A DNA stretch of 64,000 nucleotides from Betaproteobacteria bacterium (GTDB lineage Bacteria > Pseudomonadota > Gammaproteobacteria > Burkholderiales > SG8-41): assembly GCA_016192825.1 (NCBI GenBank), contig JACPTK010000116.1, positions 34,121-98,120 of the forward strand, written 5' to 3'. Shown piece by piece: positions 1 to 8,700 of this stretch. The notes beneath the pieces were generated by a model. It worked only from the letters and a program-made list of their open reading frames with translations. It had not been told where the DNA came from and searched no databases. The translations under genes were made by a program, and so were the position numbers. Each line of letters opens with the position of its first letter. The stretch's first letter is position 1.

Positions 1-159
1 GAAGGAAAACACCGTCATGACCATGGCAACCAGCGCGGACGCCTGGAAGTGAACTGCCACCCCGGCGCCCGCCGCACAGAATGCCAGGCCCATCAGCATG
101 GGTTTCCAGCGGGTGCTGTCCGGGGTTATCAGCGAGCGCAGCCGATCGGTCGGTGACAT
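1..159 (-). CDS. Membrane protein of unknown function, N-terminal 53 residues (cut by window edge)
   Basis: An open frame starts with ATG at 159 and runs off the left edge, so only the N-terminus is visible. It begins MSPTDRLRSL and is followed by a hydrophobic stretch at about residues 20-50 (LMGLAFCAAGAGVAV and on), which suggests one or more membrane segments. A purine-rich AAAGGA lies about 11 bases before the ATG. It follows the short-chain dehydrogenase on the same strand with a 75-bp gap, so it may be the last visible gene of the thrC-side transcript. The family cannot be recognised from 53 residues. Confidence 0.55.
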   Translation of the reverse strand, partial: MSPTDRLRSLITPDSTRWKPMLMGLAFCAAGAGVAVHFQASALVAMVMTVFSF

Positions 160-234
160 GATCTTGTCTATCCTTTGCGCCTTTGCATCTCTGCGGCTAA
201 TCTTTGCCTTCCTGGCGTCTTCCGCAGCGCACGG

Positions 235-984
235 TCAGCTGCCCAGGCGCCCGCAGTCCATCACGACCGTCTGCCCGGTCATGCTGTCGCTGCGGCAGAA
301 GAGCACCACCTGGTCCGCCACGTCGTCCTTGCTCACCGGGCGGCCCAGGAGCGTGTAGCCGGTCACCTTGCTCGCGTAGTCGGGCGACAGGTTGGAGGTC
401 ATGCGCGTGCCTTCCATGAAACCGGGGGCGACGCAGTTCACCGCCACCGCCGGCGCGAGGGCCACCGCCATGCACTTGGTGAGGTGGATCACGCCGGCCT
501 TGGACACGGCGTAGGCAATACTGCTGCCGCGCGGGAAGACGCCGGCGCCGGAGGAGATGTTGACGATACGCCCCTGCCCCTGGGCCTTCATCACGGGCGC
601 GACCGCCTTGATGCAGTTGAACGTGCCCGTAAGATTGGTCGCGAGGATATGGTTCCACAGCTCGTGCGTCATGCCGTCAAGATCGGCGTACGGGACCGAC
701 TGGTTGATTGCCGCGTCGTTCACCAGGATGTCCACCCGGCCGAACTCGGCTTTCGCTTGCTCCACCATCCTCGCTACGGAGTCAGGATCGGTGACGTCGG
801 CCTTCACGGCGATCGCGCGCGTGCCGAGCCTGGCAAGCTCCGCCGCGACGCGTTTCGCCCGGACATTCGACGCGGCGTAGTTCACCGCCACGTTGACGCC
901 GGCGAGCGCCAGCGCCCGGCAGATGCGCTGTCCCAGCCCGCCGCTCCCGCCGGTGACGATGGCCGCGCAACCCTTCAGTTCCAT
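235..984 (-). CDS. Short-chain dehydrogenase/reductase (FabG-like SDR)
   Basis: A 249-residue classical SDR oxidoreductase using NAD(P)(H); the substrate is unknown. The N-terminal nucleotide-binding motif TGGSGGLG is at residues 11-18. The usual NNAG motif is altered to NDAA at 89-92. Catalytic Ser is at about 144, with Tyr158 and Lys162 in YAVSK. Length and order fit FabG-type 3-oxoacyl reductases, but nothing ties it to fatty-acid synthesis. The ATG begins one base after the thrC stop codon, so the two genes are probably co-translated. The variant NDAA motif is mildly unusual, because Asn at the second position normally helps the catalytic tetrad. Confidence 0.85.
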   Translation of the reverse strand: MELKGCAAIVTGGSGGLGQRICRALALAGVNVAVNYAASNVRAKRVAAELARLGTRAIAVKADVTDPDSVARMVEQAKAEFGRVDILVNDAAINQSVPYADLDGMTHELWNHILATNLTGTFNCIKAVAPVMKAQGQGRIVNISSGAGVFPRGSSIAYAVSKAGVIHLTKCMAVALAPAVAVNCVAPGFMEGTRMTSNLSPDYASKVTGYTLLGRPVSKDDVADQVVLFCRSDSMTGQTVVMDCGRLGS

Positions 985-985
985 T

Positions 986-2110
986 TCAGGTTTTCGGCAG
1001 GTGTTGGCGGATCACGCCTTCGATCGCCTTCAGCTCCGCGTCCACCGTCACCGGCTTCGCGCTCTGCGCGATCGCGACGTCCGGGTCCTTCAGCCCGTGT
1101 CCGGTGAGGGTGCAGACGATGGTGCTGCCCTCGCCCACCTTGCCCAGCTCGAGGTCTTTCAGCAGGCCGGCGACCGCGATCGCCGACGCCGGCTCGCAGA
1201 AGATGCCTTCGGTCTGCGCCAGCAGCTTCTGAACGCGCAGGATCTCCTCGTCGGTGCACTCCGCGAACCAACCGCCCGACTCGCGGCTCGCCGCCACCGC
1301 CTGCTGCCACGATACCGGGTTGCCGATGCGGATCGCCGTGGCAACGGTTTCGGGATTTTCCACGGGGCGTCCTCTCACTATCGGCGCCGCTCCCGAGGCT
1401 TGATACCCCAACATGATCGGCCGGCGCTCCACCATCTTTTGCTTGCGATAATTGCGCATCCCTTCCGGAAGCCTCAGAGCAGCCGTGTCGGCGCCGGCCG
1501 ATTCCGAATAACCGATCCAGTGCGCGGTGATGTTGCCGGCGTTGCCGACCGGCAGCGCGTGGTAGTCCGGCGGCCCGCCCAGCGCCTCGATCACCTCGAA
1601 CGCGATGGTCTTCTGGCCCTGGATGCGATAGGGATTGATGGAATTGACGATGTTGACGGGCTGCGCCTTCGCGACTTCCTGCACCAGGCGCATGCCGTCG
1701 TCGAAATTGCCGCGGATCTGGATCACCACCGAGCCGTGCATCATCGCCTGCGACAGCTTCCCGAGCGCGATCTTGCCCTCGGGGATCAGCACGAAGCAGG
1801 CGATGCCGGCGCGCGCGGCGTAGGCGGCGGCGGAGGCCGAGGTATTCCCGGTGGACGCGCAGATGATCGCCCGCGCGCCCTCCTCCACCGCCCGCGTGAC
1901 CGCCATGGTCATGCCGCGGTCCTTGAACGACCCGGTGGGGTTGAGCCCCTCGAACTTGGCGAGGATGCGGACCTTCTTCCGCACCAGCGCCGGCAGGTTC
2001 CGCAATTCGATCAGCGGCGTCGCGCCCTCGCACAGCGAGACCGCGCGCGTGTCCGCCGCGACCGGCAGCCGGTCGCGGTACTTGTCGATCAACCCGGTGT
2101 AATGCGCCAT
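986..2110 (-). CDS. thrC: Threonine synthase
   Basis: Converts O-phosphohomoserine to threonine with pyridoxal phosphate in the cytoplasm. The PLP lysine is Lys63 in GSFKDRG. A phosphate-contacting ASTGNTSAS loop is at about 85-93 and a PVGNAGN loop at 187-193, all typical of fold-type II PLP enzymes. At 374 residues it belongs to the short threonine-synthase class rather than the roughly 430-480-residue class. It follows hom on the same strand across a repeat-filled 300-bp gap and is followed directly by the SDR gene. The hom-thrC arrangement supports the assignment over threonine dehydratase. Confidence 0.93.
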   Translation of the reverse strand: MAHYTGLIDKYRDRLPVAADTRAVSLCEGATPLIELRNLPALVRKKVRILAKFEGLNPTGSFKDRGMTMAVTRAVEEGARAIICASTGNTSASAAAYAARAGIACFVLIPEGKIALGKLSQAMMHGSVVIQIRGNFDDGMRLVQEVAKAQPVNIVNSINPYRIQGQKTIAFEVIEALGGPPDYHALPVGNAGNITAHWIGYSESAGADTAALRLPEGMRNYRKQKMVERRPIMLGYQASGAAPIVRGRPVENPETVATAIRIGNPVSWQQAVAASRESGGWFAECTDEEILRVQKLLAQTEGIFCEPASAIAVAGLLKDLELGKVGEGSTIVCTLTGHGLKDPDVAIAQSAKPVTVDAELKAIEGVIRQHLPKT

Positions 2111-2195
2111 TTTGCTCCGCAGTCAACGCTTGGTGGCGTGACCCGTGACGGGTGTTTGATTTAGAGCACCTAACCAAACGAATTACCCCGAAGTA

Positions 2196-2246
2196 CTCCC
2201 CTCCTTTTCAAGGAGGGGTGGATGCGAAGCAGACGGGGCGGTTGCG
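2196..2246 (+). repeat. CCCCTCC/GGAGGGG 55-bp element, copy 1
   Basis: Starts TCCCCTCC-TTTTCA-AGGAGGGGTGG and continues to CGGGGCGGTTG. The same layout recurs inverted at 2258-2311 and directly at 63660-63715. The first half forms a strong CCTCC/GGAGG hairpin. It sits in the hom-thrC gap. Confidence 0.7.
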
Positions 2247-2257
2247 TCCTCGGCCGT

Positions 2258-2311
2258 CACTCCCACCACCCCGCCCGCTTGCGCGGGCACCCCTCCTCGG
2301 GCAGAGGGGAG
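2258..2311 (-). repeat. CCCCTCC/GGAGGGG 55-bp element, copy 2 (inverted)
   Basis: Read on the minus strand it gives TCCCCTCTGCCCGAGGAGGG, then a GC-rich inner hairpin and GGGGTGGTGGGAG. It closely matches the copy at 63660 and faces copy 1 head to head, so the pair can fold into one long hairpin between hom and thrC. Confidence 0.7.
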
Positions 2312-2330
2312 TTTCTTTTGCTTGGCGCTC

Positions 2331-2408
2331 TAAATCCTGTTAGTCCTGTTAATCCTGTCCATTTGCTTTTCTTGGCGGCGTCCATGCCATCTTGGCGGTC
2401 TTGGCGGT
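2331..2408. repeat. Degenerate 9-bp tandem arrays downstream of hom
   Basis: Three near-copies of TAATCCTGT (one reads TAGTCCTGT) are followed by repeats of CTTGGCGGT immediately after the hom stop codon. The same TTAATCCTG nonamer recurs at 28033-28072. Confidence 0.6.
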
Positions 2409-3719
2409 TCAATTCAGTTCTTCAAGCCGGATGCGGGTCACCGCGCCCAGCACCACCGGCAGCTTCTCGATCTTCACTATCGCCGCGTTCACGTTCTTCT
2501 CGACCGTGAGATGGGTGAGCATGATGATGTCCACCCGGTCCTCGCCCTCGTGCGGCTCCTTCTGCACCATGGCGTCGATCGAGATCGAAAGATCCGCGAG
2601 GATGCGCGTGATGTCCGCCAGCACGCCCGGCCGGTCGAGCACGCGCATGCGCAGGTAGTACGCCGTCTCCACCTCCCCCATCGGCAGGATCGGGGTATCG
2701 GACAGCTGGTCCGGCTGGAACGCGAGGTGCGGCACCCGGTGCTCGGGGTCGGCGGTCAGCATGCGCGCGACGTCCACCAGGTCCGCCACCACCGACGATG
2801 CCGTCGGCTCGGCCCCGGCGCCCGCCCCGTAGTACAGGGTCTGGCCGACGGCGTCGCCCTTCACCAGGATGGCGTTCATCACGCCCTCGACGTTGGCGAT
2901 CAGCCGCCGCTCCGGAATGAGCGTCGGGTGCACCCGCAGCTCGATGCCCTTGTCCTTGCGCTTGGTGATGCCGAGCAGCTTGATGCGGTAGCCCAGCTCC
3001 TCGGCGTAGCGGATGTCCTCCTGCGTGAGCTTCGAGATGCCCTCGGTGTACGCCGCCTTGAACTGCATCGGGATGCCGAAGCCGATCGCCGCCATGATGG
3101 TGAGCTTGTGCGCGGCGTCCACGCCCTCGATGTCGAAGGTGGGGTCGGCCTCGGCGTAGCCCCGCCGCTGCGCCTCCTTGAGCGCGTCCTGGAAGCTCGC
3201 CCCCTTGTCGCGCATCTCGGAGAGGATGAAGTTGCTGGTGCCGTTGATGATGCCCGCGATCCACTCGATGCGGTTCGCGGTGAGCCCCTCGCGCAGCGCC
3301 TTGACGATGGGGATGCCGCCGCCCACCGCCGCCTCGAAGGCGACCATCACGTCCTTCTTCTGCGCCGCGGCGAAGATCTCGTTGCCGTGCTGCGCGAGCA
3401 GCGCCTTGTTGGCGGTGACGACGTGCTTGCCGTTGGCGAGCGCCTTCAATATCAGGTCCTTCGCCACCGTGGTGCCGCCGATCAGCTCGACCACGATGTC
3501 GATGTCGGGATGGCTCACCACGTCGTTGGCATCCGCGGTCACGATGGCGCGCTTGCCCACGATGCCGCGCGCGCGCTCGAGGTCCTTGTCCGCGACCATC
3601 TTCATGGCGATGACGCAGCCGGCGCGGCGCGCGATCTCCTCCTGGTTGCGCGCGAGCACCGCGAACGTGCCACCGCCCACGATGCCGATGCCCAACAAGC
3701 CCACGTTGATCGGCTTCAT
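2409..3719 (-). CDS. hom: Homoserine dehydrogenase with C-terminal ACT domain
   Basis: Reduces aspartate-semialdehyde to homoserine with NAD(P)H, the branch point to threonine and methionine. The 436 residues begin with a Rossmann motif GIGIVGGG (about 10-17). The central homoserine dehydrogenase domain contains GIINGTSNF. The ACT domain from about residue 355 (VLDRPGVLADITRIL) is the usual site of threonine feedback control. It is not fused to aspartokinase. It lies between the alaC-like aminotransferase and thrC on the same strand. Confidence 0.95.
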   Translation of the reverse strand: MKPINVGLLGIGIVGGGTFAVLARNQEEIARRAGCVIAMKMVADKDLERARGIVGKRAIVTADANDVVSHPDIDIVVELIGGTTVAKDLILKALANGKHVVTANKALLAQHGNEIFAAAQKKDVMVAFEAAVGGGIPIVKALREGLTANRIEWIAGIINGTSNFILSEMRDKGASFQDALKEAQRRGYAEADPTFDIEGVDAAHKLTIMAAIGFGIPMQFKAAYTEGISKLTQEDIRYAEELGYRIKLLGITKRKDKGIELRVHPTLIPERRLIANVEGVMNAILVKGDAVGQTLYYGAGAGAEPTASSVVADLVDVARMLTADPEHRVPHLAFQPDQLSDTPILPMGEVETAYYLRMRVLDRPGVLADITRILADLSISIDAMVQKEPHEGEDRVDIIMLTHLTVEKNVNAAIVKIEKLPVVLGAVTRIRLEELN

Positions 3720-3737
3720 GGGCGCTCCCGCGACAAG

Positions 3738-3836
3738 TGCTGAGTCCTGAGTTCTGAGTTCTGAGTCAAAGCCTCACAAATAGCACCCTGCATTCCGCAC
3801 TCAGCGCTCGGCACTTTGCACTCAGCACTCATAAGA
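3738..3836. repeat. Heptamer array upstream of hom, inverted arms
   Basis: The left arm has TGAGTCC then TGAGTTC units; the right arm has GCACTCA-type units, the reverse complement of TGAGTGC. The period is 7 bp. The array fills the gap between hom and a degraded aminotransferase tail. Confidence 0.7.
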
Positions 3837-3905
3837 GTGCCGTCCTTCTTGAACATGTCCTTGATGCCGCGCAGCGCCTGACGGGTGCGCATGGCGTTCT
3901 GGTTC
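3837..3905 (-). pseudogene. Remnant of an aminotransferase C-terminus
   Basis: On the minus strand this encodes [17 protein letters not shown], nearly the same as the last residues of the intact aminotransferase just upstream ([17 protein letters not shown]). At the DNA level the two differ at many third positions, and the remnant is the more GC-rich. It is not a recent exact duplication. It could be the displaced original 3' end of the gene or the relic of a second copy. No start or body of a gene is attached to it. Confidence 0.6.
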
Positions 3906-3910
3906 CGGCC

Positions 3911-3956
3911 GTGCGCCGCACAATACGCGGCGCACTTAACCTGCTGAAGCAGGTTA
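3911..3956. repeat. Two adjacent perfect hairpins between alaC and its tail remnant
   Basis: The first is GTGCGCCGC, a 7-base loop, then GCGGCGCAC. The second is TAACCTGCT, a 2-base loop, then AGCAGGTTA. Neither is followed by a T-run, so a terminator role is unproven. Confidence 0.55.
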
Positions 3957-3990
3957 GCCTTCACCGAAATGAAGCGAGCAATGGCATCGC

Positions 3991-5175
3991 TCATATCAAT
4001 CCATCCTTGCGAAACATTTCTTTTATGCCTCTCAGGGCTTGTCGGGTACGCGCTTCATTTTCGATCAGGGCGAAGCGCACGTGGCCATCGCCGTAATGCC
4101 CGAAACCGACCCCGGGCGCCACCGCGATCTTCGCGTCCACCAGCAGCTTCTTGGAAAACTCGAGCGAGCCGGGCTTGCGATACGGTTCCGGAATCGGCGC
4201 CCACACGTACATGGTCGCTTTCGGCACCTCGACGTTCCAGCCGATCGCCTTCAATCCGCTGCACAGCACGTCACGGCGCCCCTGGTAGAGCTTGCGCACG
4301 GTCTCCACGCAGTCCTGCGGGCCCTCCAGCGCGATGATGGAGGCCACCTGGATCGGGGTGAAGGTGCCGTAATCGTGATAGCTCTTCATCCGCGCCAGCG
4401 CCGTGACCAGCTCGCGGTTGCCGACCATGTAGCCCACGCGCCACCCCGCCATGTTGTAGCTCTTGGACATGGTGAAGAACTCGACCGCGACCTCGCGCGC
4501 GCCCGGCACCTGCAGGATGGACGGCGCCTTGTAGCCGTCGAACACGATGTCCGCGTAGGCGAGATCGTGAACGACGTAGACGTCGTGCTCCCGCGCCAGC
4601 GCGACGAGCCGCTCGAAAAACGCGAGATCGACGCACTGGGTGGTCGGATTGCTCGGGAAATTGACGATCAGCATCTTCGGCTTGGGGTACGAGTCCTTGA
4701 ACGCGCGCTCGACCGCCTCGAAGAAGTCGGTGTCCGGGGACATCGGCACGTGCCGGATGTCCGCGCCCGAGATCACGGGGCCGTAGATGTGGATCGGGTA
4801 GCTCGGGTTCGGCACCAGCACGATGTCGCCGTCGCCGAGGGTGGCGAGCGTGAGATGGGCGATGCCCTCCTTCGAGCCGATCGTGACGATGGCCTCGGAA
4901 TCGGGGTCGAGCTCGACGTCGTAGCGCGCTTTGTACCAGTTGCAGATCGCGCGGCGCAGCCGCACGATGCCCTTCGACACCGAATAGCGGTGGGTGTCGG
5001 GGTGCTGCACGCTCTCGACCAGCTTCTCCACGATGTGCCGCGGCGTGGGCTGGTCCGGATTGCCCATGCTGAAGTCGATGACGTCCTCGCCGCGCCGGCG
5101 CGCGGCGAGCTTCAACTCGCCGGTGACGTTAAACACGTACGGCGGGAGGCGCTTTATTCGTGCAAACTCTTCCAT
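3991..5175 (-). CDS. alaC: Class I aminotransferase, AlaC-like (alanine/pyruvate transaminase)
   Basis: A 394-residue fold-type I PLP aminotransferase, probably glutamate-pyruvate transaminase. The PLP lysine is Lys238 in [25 protein letters not shown] (about 172-180) and DLAYADI (204-210) carry the usual PLP-contacting Asn, Asp and Tyr. The start at 5175 ([15 protein letters not shown]) matches the family N-terminus; a longer in-frame extension to 5346 is low quality. Its position before hom and thrC is common in betaproteobacteria. LL-diaminopimelate aminotransferase is a related alternative. The last 25 codons are AT-richer than the rest, and a GC-rich second copy of this tail lies downstream. 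Confidence 0.85.
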   Translation of the reverse strand: MEEFARIKRLPPYVFNVTGELKLAARRRGEDVIDFSMGNPDQPTPRHIVEKLVESVQHPDTHRYSVSKGIVRLRRAICNWYKARYDVELDPDSEAIVTIGSKEGIAHLTLATLGDGDIVLVPNPSYPIHIYGPVISGADIRHVPMSPDTDFFEAVERAFKDSYPKPKMLIVNFPSNPTTQCVDLAFFERLVALAREHDVYVVHDLAYADIVFDGYKAPSILQVPGAREVAVEFFTMSKSYNMAGWRVGYMVGNRELVTALARMKSYHDYGTFTPIQVASIIALEGPQDCVETVRKLYQGRRDVLCSGLKAIGWNVEVPKATMYVWAPIPEPYRKPGSLEFSKKLLVDAKIAVAPGVGFGHYGDGHVRFALIENEARTRQALRGIKEMFRKDGLI

Positions 5176-5313
5176 CGCTCGGGGCTGGTCGAAGCCAGCC
5201 GGTTTCAGTCGGTTACTTTCATCGAGCGCCCTGGAGTCCCGGCAGGCGCTCGCGCGCCTGTCATTTGCGTCGAATTCGGGGGTTGCACAAGGCGCTCGAT
5301 CAGCGCAAAAGCG

Positions 5314-5319
5314 TATAAT
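5314..5319 (+). promoter_or_regulatory. TATAAT -10-like hexamer before the Mth938-domain gene
   Basis: A perfect TATAAT lies 38 bases before the ATG at 5358. No good -35 at 16-18 bp is visible, so the promoter call is tentative. Confidence 0.4.
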
Positions 5320-5357
5320 TCTATCGGAGCAACTAACCTTAAGCAAATCAGCGGCTT

Positions 5358-5729
5358 ATGAAGCTGCATTTGATGCCCGCCGCGGGGCTGCAACTGTTCT
5401 CCGGGTACGGAACGAGTTACGTGTCCGTCAACAGCGTGCGCTACGAGAAATGCATCGTGGTGACGCCGCAGGCGGTGATGGAATGGGCCGTGGCCGGCTT
5501 CGAGGCGCTCGGCGCGGCCGATTTCGGATTCATCGCGGAGCTGAAACCCCACATCGTGATCTTCGGAACGGGCGCCACGCAGCGCTTTCCCCGGCCGGAG
5601 CTCGCGCGGGCGCTCGCCGCCAGCGGCGCCGGCCTGGAAGTGATGGACACCCGCGCCGCCTGCAGGACCTACAACATCCTCGCCTCCGAGGGCCGCAAGG
5701 TCGTCGCCGCTATCCTCATCGAGCGATGA
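5358..5729 (+). CDS. Mth938-like (DUF498/Xcc1710) domain protein
   Basis: A 123-residue single-domain protein of the Mth938/NDUFAF3-like family, with residues such as IVIFGTGATQRFP and a TYNILASEGRKV C-terminal segment that are characteristic. In mitochondria a relative helps assemble complex I; the bacterial role is not established. No membrane segment is seen. It is divergent from alaC and convergent with the large GGDEF-EAL gene. Its TGA stop falls in a CGATGAGG heptamer-like sequence that starts the inverted array to its right. Confidence 0.8.
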   Translation: MKLHLMPAAGLQLFSGYGTSYVSVNSVRYEKCIVVTPQAVMEWAVAGFEALGAADFGFIAELKPHIVIFGTGATQRFPRPELARALAASGAGLEVMDTRAACRTYNILASEGRKVVAAILIER

Positions 5730-5790
5730 GGCTAGAAGGACGGGGATTCGCGTTCACTTCACTCCTCATCCCTCATCCCTCATCCCTCCC
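5726..5790. repeat. Heptamer array between convergent genes
   Basis: Three CATCCCT units at about 5763-5786 face a single GATGAGG at 5725-5731. Both neighbouring stop codons lie in the array (TGA of the Mth938 gene; TGA of the GGDEF-EAL gene in GGATGAGGG on the minus strand). Confidence 0.65.
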
Positions 5791-8700
5791 AGGGCCCCTG
5801 CTTCGCCACCGACCCCAGGTCCGCGAGCCGGTCGCCGCCGGCCGGCGCTTCCGGCCGCGCGGTGAGCGCCTCGCGCACCTCCGCGCGCAGCCGTTCCGGG
5901 GCCCAGGACTTGGACAGGAACCTGTGGATTCCCGCCCTGTTGGTCGCACGCGTGAGCGTCGGTGCATCGTCGCCGTTCGCTGCGACCACGCGCACCGTGT
6001 TCGGGTAGAGCTTTCTCACGCCGGTCAGGAATTCGATCCCGGACATTTCGGGCATGTGATGATCGCTGACCACGATATGCGCCCCGTGCCGCGCCAGGAG
6101 CTCGAACCCGGCGCGCGCGCTCCTCGCCGTCAGGATACGAAATCCCCCGGCTGAGAGCGCCCGCTGGAGCTGCAGCAGCTCGTCTTCGTCGTCGTCCACG
6201 AGCAGCAGCATGGGGGCATCCGGGGCGGCCCCGGCCGACGGATTCTGCAGCCGGAGGCCTTCGGTAAGCGCGCGCGTGCATTCTTCCACCGGCATCGGGC
6301 GCGCGAAATAGTAACCCTGCATCTCGTCGCAGCCGTTCGACTTCAGAAAACAGTACTGCCCTTCGGTCTCGACGCCTTCGGCCACGACCTTGAGCTTCAG
6401 GCTGTGCGCGAGGCTGATGATCGTGCACGCGATCGCGGCATCGTCCGGGTCGCTGACGGCGTCGCGGATGAAGCTGCGGTCAATCTTGAGCGCGTCGAGC
6501 GGAAAGCGCTTGAGATAGGCGAGGCTCGAATACCCGGTGCCGAAATCGTCCACCGCGAGCCGCACCCCGAGCGACTTGAGCTGGCGCAGCGTCTCGACCG
6601 CCTCTTCCGCTTCGCTCATCAGCAGCGATTCGGTCAGCTCCAGCTCGATCAGGGCCGGATCGACCCCGGCCTCCTGCAGCACCTCCCCCACCGTCGCCGC
6701 GAGATTCTTGCGCTGGAACTGGCGGGCCGACAGGTTGACCGCGACGGGCAGCGCGGCGACACCGTCCCGCTCCCATTGCTTGAGCTGCCTGCACACGCTC
6801 TTCAGCACCCACTCGCCGACCGGCACGATCAGGCCGGTCTCTTCCAGGATCGGGATGAATTCCGCCGGCGCGACCGTCGCCTCGCCACGCTGCCACCGCA
6901 ACAGCGCTTCGAACCCGGTGATCGCGCCCGTGTCCAGGCCGACCTTGGGCTGGTAATGCAGCAGGAACTCCTTGCGTTCCAGCGCGCGGCGCAGGCTGCT
7001 CTCCAGGCCCAGGGTCTCGAGCGCCTTGGCGTTCATTTCGGAGGTATAGAAGTGGCAGGCGTTGCGGCCCGCCTGCTTGGCGCGGTACATCGCCGCGTCC
7101 GCGTTCCTGATCAGCGCGTCCTGGTCGGTGCCGTCGTCGGGATAGAGCGTGATTCCGATGCTGGCCGTCGCGTAGATTTCCGAGCCGCCCAGCTCGAACG
7201 GCTCGTCGAAGCTCGCCATGATCTTCTGCGCGACCAGGCCCGCATCCTGCGCGCTGGACAAGTTCGACAGCACGATCGCGAACTCGTCGCCGCCGAGGCG
7301 CCCCACCGTGTCATCCGCGCGCACGGCGCCGGCGAGACGCTCGGACACCTGCTGCAGCAGCCGGTCGCCCACCGCATGGCCGAGCGTATCGTTGACGTTC
7401 TTGAAACGGTCCAGGTCTATGAACATGACGCCCACGGTCCACTGGTTGCGCCTGGCCTGGGCCAGCGCCTGCTTCATGCGGTCGTAGAACAGGGCCCGGT
7501 TGGGAAGCTGGGTCAGGACGTCGTAGTGCGCGAGCTGCTTGAACTGCTCCTCGCTCTCGCGCAGCGCGGCCTCCGCCCGCTTGCGCTGGATGAACTGCCC
7601 GATCTGCCGGCCGATGGAACCGCTGATCTGCTGCAGCATCTCGTCGGGCTGCCGCACCTCGCGTCCGAAGAATTCCATGACCCCGATGGTCTCGATGCCG
7701 GAGATGACCGGAAATGAAAACGCGCTGTGCAGGCCGAACTTGAGCGCGGCTCTCTTGCGATTGAAGGACTCTTCATGATCGATATCCACGATCCAGGTCG
7801 GTTCCTTCCGGAGCCAAGCCCGGCGCAGCAGGCCGCCCGGGTGCCTGAACCGAAGCTTGAGCCAGGGCTCCTCATCCTCTCCGGCGAAATCCGGCGTGAA
7901 ATCACTCCAATATTCGGTTCGGACCAGGTTCTGTTCTTCGTCGCTCCACAGCCAGTGCGCCCCGTAGGACCAGTCCATGGCCTCGCACATGGTACGGATG
8001 AGCCTCGGCATCGCTTCCGCGACGGTGGCCGACTCGGACAGTACGCGCGTTACCGAGTGCTCCATCTCCCGGCGGCGCGCCGACAGCTTTTGTTCGGTGA
8101 CATCGCGGTTGACGCCCACGATCCCGACGACCTTGCCCCCCGCATCCCGAAGCGGCACTTTGTTCGTGAGGTGCCATTTCACGTCCCCGGCTTCGCCGAT
8201 GTTGCCGCGGGAGGCCGCCTTCTCTTCACGATCGACCAGCGGCTTTCCGCTCTCGACGACCCACCGGTCCTCCTCGGTGAATTTCTTCGCCACCTCGGCC
8301 GGCGCGAAGTCCGCTGCGGTCTTTCCAACCACCTCCTCGTGGGTGGTGACGCCCCGGATCCGCAGCCCCGTCTCGTTGACGAGCAGGTAGCGCCCGTCGA
8401 GGTCTTTCACGTAAACGTGATCCGGCAGCGCGTCCACCACAGTACGCAGCAATGCGCGCTCGCGGGCGACCGCTTCTTCCGCCTGCTTGCGCTCGCTGAT
8501 GTCCTCGATGACGCGTATGAAGTACTGCGGTCTGCCCGACGCATCCCTCACCAGCGATACGGTACGGTTCACCCAGAGCGACGAGCCATCCTTGCGGACA
8601 AATTGCCTCTCGGACGCGAACGACTGGATCTCGCCGTTCAGCATCTGGTCCATGTAGCTGGACCTGTCCGAGAACCGGTAATCGGGATGGACGATGTCGG

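Noticed and set aside
3716..3994. A 92-codon frame covering the aminotransferase tail remnant
   Set aside because: It joins hairpins, the remnant and a heptamer array, with no coherent protein; treated as a remnant.
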